From contig CAMLXE010000006.1 in the NCBI GenBank assembly GCA_946490455.1, positions 1 to 18,913 on the forward strand: 18,913 bases of DNA, read 5' to 3'. Shown here in pieces: positions 15,505 through 18,913 of the stretch. A model generated the notes under the pieces. It did no database searches and was not told the origin of the DNA. It saw only the letters and a program-made list of their open reading frames with translations. The stretch is from an uncultured Desulfovibrio sp. GTDB taxonomy: Bacteria > Desulfobacterota > Desulfovibrionia > Desulfovibrionales > Desulfovibrionaceae. Position 1 is the stretch's first letter; every line of letters begins with the position of its first letter. A program made the position numbers and the translations under genes.

Positions 15505-15582
15505 TCCCGACTTCATGGAAAGTACTGCCCCCCAGAAAACAAGGAACATGCCCAAAACCGGAATAAGCTGCTTGCGATCCAT
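15499..15582 (-). CDS. Candidate 27-residue single-membrane-span microprotein
   Basis: ATG at 15582 opens a 27-codon frame ending in TAG at 15499-15501. The product starts MDRKQ, continues with the hydrophobic run LIPVLGMFLVFWGAVL (residues 6-21), and ends SMKSGS. Positive residues followed by one clean membrane helix and a short tail make a typical small membrane protein. A weak site (GAAGAG) lies five bases before the ATG. It is antisense to the gap after hypD and overlaps hypD's last six bases. I do not recognise it. Chance is possible at this length, but the composition is unlike the shadow frames nearby. Confidence 0.45.
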   Translation of the reverse strand: MDRKQLIPVLGMFLVFWGAVLSMKSGS

Positions 15583-15618
15583 ACGATCTCTTCATTGCAG
15601 CGATACAAGGATTACACC

Positions 15619-16089
15619 ATGAGCAAGAAGGAACTGACTTGTCCCAACTGTGGAGCCGTAGTGGAAGCCTATCGCAATCCGGCCCCTACGGTGGATACCA
15701 TTATCTACAGACCGGAACGAGGTGTTGTTCTTGTGAAGAGAGGCAGACCGCCATACGGCCATGCTCTGCCTGGAGGCTTTATCGAAGAGGGAGAAGCAGC
15801 CGAAAGTGCTGCCATTCGCGAGGCTCTGGAAGAAACGGGCCTTCACATTACGCTGAAAAGTCTGCTCGGCGTCTATTCCGATCCGGCAAGGGATCCTCGG
15901 AGACACACCATGTCAGTGGTCTATATCGCAGATACGGAACACCCCGAAAATCTTCAGGCTGGTGATGACGCAGCCGAAGCGGCCTTTCACCCTCTTGAGT
16001 CTCTTCCGGAACTGGCTTTTGATCACGCAAGGATTCTCGCAGATTTCAAGGCCGTTCTGCGCGGGGACCGCAAGGCCGCCGACCTATAA
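15619..16089 (+). CDS. Nudix hydrolase with an N-terminal CPNCG motif
   Basis: This 156-residue Nudix enzyme should cleave a nucleoside diphosphate linked to another group using Mg or Mn. The Nudix box is complete: Gly53, Glu59, then REALEETGL (67-75), matching G-x5-E-x7-REU-x-EE-x-GU. The substrate is not readable. The length and the sequence after the box (GVYSDPARDPRRHTMSVVYI) fit ADP-ribose or NADH pyrophosphatase-like members. A single CPNCG pair (8-12) at the N-terminus suggests half of a zinc site, as found in NudC-like or short Nudix proteins, and might need a second molecule to complete it. The ATG at 15619 has AAGGA seven bases ahead; a TTG eight codons earlier is less likely. It follows hypD by 114 bp. 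Confidence 0.88.
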   Translation: MSKKELTCPNCGAVVEAYRNPAPTVDTIIYRPERGVVLVKRGRPPYGHALPGGFIEEGEAAESAAIREALEETGLHITLKSLLGVYSDPARDPRRHTMSVVYIADTEHPENLQAGDDAAEAAFHPLESLPELAFDHARILADFKAVLRGDRKAADL

Positions 16090-16096
16090 AACACAC

Positions 16097-16185
16097 TCTC
16101 CCGGGACGGGGATTCTGTATCTCAAAGCTGGACAGCAGGCTCGACAGAACCGCTGTCTTGTCAACCTCATTCCCGTCCCGGGAGA
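16097..16185. repeat. 89-nt compound inverted repeat between convergent genes
   Basis: TCTCCCGGGACGGG (16097-16110) and CCCGTCCCGGGAGA (16172-16185) are perfect 14-bp inverted copies enclosing 61 bases. Inside is a second inverted pair, GACAGC (16131-16136) and GCTGTC (16152-16157). The element fills most of the gap between the Nudix and yggS stops. The enclosed loop is too long for a normal terminator and the T-runs are poor. It could be a repetitive palindromic element, a small structured RNA or an unusual bidirectional terminator. Confidence 0.7.
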
Positions 16186-16227
16186 TAAAACGTCTGTTGA
16201 AACGAAATATTCAAATGCCCTGTCGGC

Positions 16228-16959
16228 TCAGGCCTGTCTGGCAGGACGTGGCCCAAAGATATCCGTGCCTACACGCACAAGAGTAGCCCCTTCTTCAACC
16301 GCCTGTTCGCAATCCCCGGACATTCCCATGGACAGTTCCGGCAGAGGAATATCCAGACGGGTCTGGAGGGAATCGCGCAATTCGCGGAGTCTCGCAAAAT
16401 AGGGTCTTGCGGCCTCACCATCATCAAAAAATGGAGGCAAGCACATCAGACCACATATCCGCAAACGGGGAATGGCCAGAATCGCTTCGGCAAGCGCGGG
16501 CAAATCCCGTTCATTTACTCCGGATTTCTGAGGTTCGTTACCAATATTCACCTGCAAAAGAATGGACTGCCTTCTGACCGTTTCGGGCAGACGACGAGCC
16601 AGCACCTCAGCAAATTTCAAAGAATCTACTGTATGAATCAGGGCAAAACGTCCGCTCACGTCCTTTGCCTTGTTCAACTGGACATGTCCGATACAGTGCC
16701 ACTCGATGGAAGGGTCCGGCAGGGCCTTCTGTTTGGCAAGAGCCTCCTGAACATAATTTTCACCAAACAGACGCTGTCCGAATCCCATAGCCGCAACAAT
16801 GGCCTCCACTGGATGCAGCTTGGATACGGCAATCAAACGTACGGCATCGGGTGAACGCCCGGAAACACGAGCTGCGCGGACCAGTCTGTCACGAACGGCC
16901 TCCAGTCGTTCTCCAAGAGCTTCTTTCTCTGCAGGACTCATCCCTGAAACAGTTTCCAT
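16228..16959 (-). CDS. yggS: YggS/PLPBP family pyridoxal-phosphate homeostasis protein
   Basis: This 243-residue protein binds pyridoxal 5'-phosphate and helps keep vitamin B6 and amino-acid pools balanced; no enzyme reaction is established for the family. Family marks are the PLP lysine Lys47 in LIAVSKLHP, FGENYVQEA (65-73), WHCIGHVQLNKAK (87-99), GLMCLPPF, and SMGMSGDCEQAVEEGATLVR (210-229), the phosphate-binding end of the barrel. The frame is open further upstream to 17097, but the ATG at 16959 has GGAGG five bases ahead, and the upstream codons overlap a strong hairpin, so I chose it. It lies downstream of era on the same strand with a 259-bp structured gap. Confidence 0.93.
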   Translation of the reverse strand: METVSGMSPAEKEALGERLEAVRDRLVRAARVSGRSPDAVRLIAVSKLHPVEAIVAAMGFGQRLFGENYVQEALAKQKALPDPSIEWHCIGHVQLNKAKDVSGRFALIHTVDSLKFAEVLARRLPETVRRQSILLQVNIGNEPQKSGVNERDLPALAEAILAIPRLRICGLMCLPPFFDDGEAARPYFARLRELRDSLQTRLDIPLPELSMGMSGDCEQAVEEGATLVRVGTDIFGPRPARQA

Positions 16960-16976
16960 ACCAACCTCCAAAAATT

Positions 16977-17028
16977 CAAAGCCGTCAGGCAGGTGGCCGG
17001 AACGGCCCTCCAGCCCAGGACGGCTTTG
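16977..17028 (-). terminator. Terminator-like hairpin in the yggS leader
   Basis: On the minus strand CAAAGCCGTC and GACGGCTTTG form a perfect ten-pair stem. Inside, GGC/GCC, GG/CC and GGCCG/CGGCC extend it to about 20 pairs with small mismatches. AATTTTT follows at once, and the T-run ends against the yggS ribosome-binding site (16965-16969). It has the form of an intrinsic terminator, placed where it could act as an attenuator of yggS or as the end of era transcripts. Confidence 0.7.
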
Positions 17029-17036
17029 TACACTCC

Positions 17037-17056
17037 TTATCCGCAATTCCGGATAA
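17037..17056. repeat. Inverted repeat TTATCCG-N6-CGGATAA
   Basis: Seven-base arms flank CAATTC, just upstream of the big yggS leader hairpin. If transcription starts near 17062 it would be the first structure of the leader RNA; otherwise it may be an operator. Confidence 0.45.
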
Positions 17057-17068
17057 CGACAACGCGAA

Positions 17069-17097
17069 ATAAAAGAGTATTCTGTCAGAAAGAACAA
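17069..17097 (-). promoter_or_regulatory. Weak sigma-70-type promoter candidate for yggS
   Basis: On the minus strand TTGTTC (17097-17092) and TTTTAT (17074-17069) are 17 bp apart, with modest matches. The spacer holds the palindrome TTCTG-T-CAGAA. It would give a leader of about 100 nt carrying both hairpins. Confidence 0.28.
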
Positions 17098-17218
17098 GCT
17101 GATAAGGTGATTTCTCGGGCAGGTCCGAATCAGTACACTCCATAGGCTGTCATGTCTGATTCTGTTCCTTGCTCTGCCTGTGCATCAGAGCGTTGTCTTG
17201 CGACTCGCCCTGTTCTCC

Positions 17219-18154
17219 CTAAAAATCGCTTTCCACACCGAATCCAAGGCTATGCAGGAACTGCGGATCATCAACCCAGTCCTCACGAACCTTGACCCAA
17301 AGTTCCAGATGGACCTTCTTTTCCACAAGTTCCTTGATTTCCTTGCGAGCCGAGGTTCCTATCGCCTTGATTCCCTCACCCCGTCTGCCAATGACCATGG
17401 CCTTATGCGAGGGTCTGGCCACATAGATTACGGCATGAATGATGACCCGATCTTCTTCTTCATCCCATGCTTCCACATCAACAGCAACCGAATAGGGAAC
17501 TTCCTGATACAGCCGTTCAAAAAGCTTTTCCCGAATGATTTCAGCAGCCATAAACTTCAGAGGCGCCGTGGAAAGCTGCTCTTCAGGGAACTGTGCCTCC
17601 CCTTCGGGCAGATACGAACAGATCAGTTCAATGAGCTGACTGGTACCATTTCGATGCAGCGCCGAAGCGGGGAAAATTTCGGCCTTTGGGAAAAGAGAAG
17701 AGACCTGCTCAAGCAGGGGCAACATGCGCGACTTGTCATGGAAAAGATCTACCTTGTTCACAACAACGATGACAGGCCGTTCCTCTTCTGCAAGCGGCTG
17801 AATCAGAGGGGCCAGATCCCGCTCCATGAACTCGGGCTTACGAAGATAGAGATCACCATCAATGACAAGCACAATACACTGGGCCGCAGCAAAACTCTGC
17901 CACGCCGACTGCACCATGATCTTCCCAAGCTGGCCACGCGTCTGACCACGCAGTGCATGCACGCCGGGGGTATCCATAAAGATGACCTGAGCATCCTTGC
18001 GGGTCAGGATACCGACTATCCGGTTTCTTGTAGTCTGAGGTTTGGCGGTAACAATGGCCACCTTCTGGCCTACCAGTGCATTCGTCAGCGTAGATTTGCC
18101 CGCGTTGGGAGGCCCCATCAAGGCAACCCAGCCACAACGGTGTGTCATCGTCAT
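17219..18154 (-). CDS. era: GTPase Era
   Basis: Era binds the 3' end of 16S rRNA during assembly of the 30S subunit. The 311-residue protein has G1 GPPNAGKST (14-22), the switch region KPQTTRNRI (38-46), G3 DTPG (61-64), G4 NKVD (133-136) and G5 SAL (164-166). A KH RNA-binding domain follows with the loop [13 protein letters not shown] (254-266) and a conserved end ([16 protein letters not shown]). The length is normal for the family. The ATG at 18154 has GAGGAG six bases ahead. It follows the small lipoprotein gene by 64 bp on the same strand, so the two may share a promoter. RNase III or DNA-repair genes often found beside era are not in view. Confidence 0.97.
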   Translation of the reverse strand: MTMTHRCGWVALMGPPNAGKSTLTNALVGQKVAIVTAKPQTTRNRIVGILTRKDAQVIFMDTPGVHALRGQTRGQLGKIMVQSAWQSFAAAQCIVLVIDGDLYLRKPEFMERDLAPLIQPLAEEERPVIVVVNKVDLFHDKSRMLPLLEQVSSLFPKAEIFPASALHRNGTSQLIELICSYLPEGEAQFPEEQLSTAPLKFMAAEIIREKLFERLYQEVPYSVAVDVEAWDEEEDRVIIHAVIYVARPSHKAMVIGRRGEGIKAIGTSARKEIKELVEKKVHLELWVKVREDWVDDPQFLHSLGFGVESDF

Positions 18155-18218
18155 AAAAAACTCCTCAAAATATGTACTGGTTGTCCCGACAGCACGGGAA
18201 AAGCATCATGTGCGCATA

Positions 18219-18647
18219 CTACTTGTTGAACGAAGCAGTAATCATACTGGGAGGATAGGGAGAAAGTTCAGCCGGGCGGCGCATGCGCCAATGGCCTGGT
18301 TCAACCTCCACCACGTCCTCTTCCCAGACTCCTTCCAGCTGATACAGTCTCCAGAGTCCGGGCATAAGTTCCTTTCTGTCCACAAAACGGTGTTCTGCTG
18401 CAAGGGCTTCTTCCGGCGTGCAATATACAGGCAAATCTGCCCATCGTCCTTCAGAAGCCAGCAGGACAGGTCCGTCCGTTTCAATATACGGCATATAGGC
18501 AAGAGGTGCGAGTACAAAAATACCCGCACATCTGGATGGTCTGGGAGTCTCGGGTTCTTCGGTCACAAGAGTCTGCCGGTTGGCACATCCGACAAACAGC
18601 AGACACAACGTCGCTGTCAACCATAATGAAAAATATCCGTACCTCAT
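18219..18647 (-). CDS. Small lipoprotein of unknown function
   Basis: This 142-residue protein has a lipoprotein signal: an Arg near the N-terminus, a hydrophobic core (FSLWLTATLCLLFVG), and a lipobox LFVGC with the acylated cysteine at residue 21. The mature part is about 120 residues and has two more cysteines, in SRCAG and PVYCTPEE. It is rich in Trp, Glu and Pro, and I see no known domain. The residue after the lipid cysteine is Ala, so there is no aspartate inner-membrane retention signal, and outer-membrane sorting is possible. The start ATG at 18647 has GGAG seven bases ahead; the frame is open to 18878, but those upstream codons cross the terminator and look non-coding. It is upstream of era and perhaps co-transcribed. 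Confidence 0.78.
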   Translation of the reverse strand: MRYGYFSLWLTATLCLLFVGCANRQTLVTEEPETPRPSRCAGIFVLAPLAYMPYIETDGPVLLASEGRWADLPVYCTPEEALAAEHRFVDRKELMPGLWRLYQLEGVWEEDVVEVEPGHWRMRRPAELSPYPPSMITASFNK

Positions 18648-18707
18648 ACTTCTGCTCCAGACATCCGCCCTTTCTTCCCAATTCCGGGAAAGCGTCATCG
18701 AAAGATG

Positions 18708-18736
18708 CGTGTAGTCGCTCCCTGATGTCCAGTCAA
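18708..18736 (-). promoter_or_regulatory. Sigma-70-type promoter candidate for the lipoprotein-era unit
   Basis: TTGACT (18736-18731) and TACACG (18713-18708) on the minus strand are 17 bp apart. The -35 is good, the -10 weak (three of six). The start would be near 18701, about 54 nt before the lipoprotein ATG. Confidence 0.33.
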
Positions 18737-18778
18737 CAGGCAATCTGCCTCCCGACTGATTTTTCACGCAAAAAGCAG

Positions 18779-18817
18779 AAAAAATCGGAGAGTGGAAGCC
18801 ACTCTCCGTTCTTTTTC
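18779..18817. terminator. Bidirectional rho-independent terminator at the right edge
   Basis: CGGAGAGTGG (18786-18795) and CCACTCTCCG (18799-18808) make a perfect ten-pair stem with a three-base loop. Six Ts follow on the minus strand (18784-18779), and TTCTTTTT follows on the plus strand. No gene in the window needs a plus-strand stop here. It most likely ends a minus-strand gene lying beyond the right edge, whose last codons may be at 18900-18913. Confidence 0.85.
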
Positions 18818-18913
18818 TCTGTAACGTCCAAGCCAGACATTCCGGAAAGGAAGGCACACTGGCAGGCTGCCCAGCCACTCCCCGGCCAAGAAAGGAACGT
18901 TAGAAGCGCCCGG

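Noticed and set aside
17180..18229. Plus-strand open frame opposite era
   Set aside because: Antisense to a complete Era protein with all GTPase motifs; no ribosome-binding site or family features.
18900..18913. Possible last codons (Gly-Arg-Phe-stop) of a minus-strand gene entering from the right
   Set aside because: Only four codons are visible; the terminator at 18779-18817 makes a gene there likely, but the coding end cannot be supported.

Overview
The window reads as chromosomal DNA of a strictly anaerobic, sulfate-reducer-like Desulfobacterota, most likely of the Desulfovibrio group, with moderate GC. The pointers are a siroheme-decarboxylase AhbB gene beside hemL (the siroheme-dependent heme route), hydrogenase maturation gene hypD, nickel regulator NikR, an oxygen-sensitive 4-hydroxybutyryl-CoA dehydratase, and two -24/-12 (sigma-54) promoter candidates. 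No tRNA, rRNA, insertion sequence, phage gene or CRISPR array was seen. The taxonomic call is inference from gene content.

Layout, left to right. Positions 1-1804 (minus strand) hold a methyltransferase, nikR and the start of folE2, which runs off the left edge. Divergently, 2241-3148 (plus) encodes a lysine exporter LysO split into two overlapping genes. Positions 3424-8463 (plus) form a probable operon: a secreted protein of unknown function, a half-size histidinol-dehydrogenase-like protein, a second-type elongation factor G, and, after a strong hairpin, an alpha/beta hydrolase. Convergent to it is abfD (8709-10172, minus). abfD has tandem hairpins behind it and an elaborate control region in front: a -24/-12 promoter, an AT-rich inverted repeat, and three 16-bp palindromic sites repeated every 23 bp.

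Positions 10475-14099 (minus) carry a heme operon: a 588-residue membrane protein of unknown function, ahbB (ATGA overlap), then hemL. HemL makes 5-aminolevulinate. AhbB, with a partner AhbA not seen here, decarboxylates siroheme on the way to heme. Divergently, hypD (14410-15504, plus) has its own -24/-12 promoter candidate. A 27-codon putative membrane microprotein lies antisense at the 3' end of hypD. A Nudix hydrolase follows (plus), then an 89-nt compound inverted repeat. On the minus strand come the PLP-binding protein YggS behind a terminator-like leader hairpin, the GTPase Era, and a small lipoprotein. A bidirectional terminator near the right edge probably closes a minus-strand gene lying outside the window.

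The most interesting parts are the abfD control region, the unknown membrane protein locked to ahbB, the candidate microprotein, and the structured non-coding elements at yggS and between the Nudix gene and yggS. Every functional call rests on reading motifs by eye. No database search was possible.
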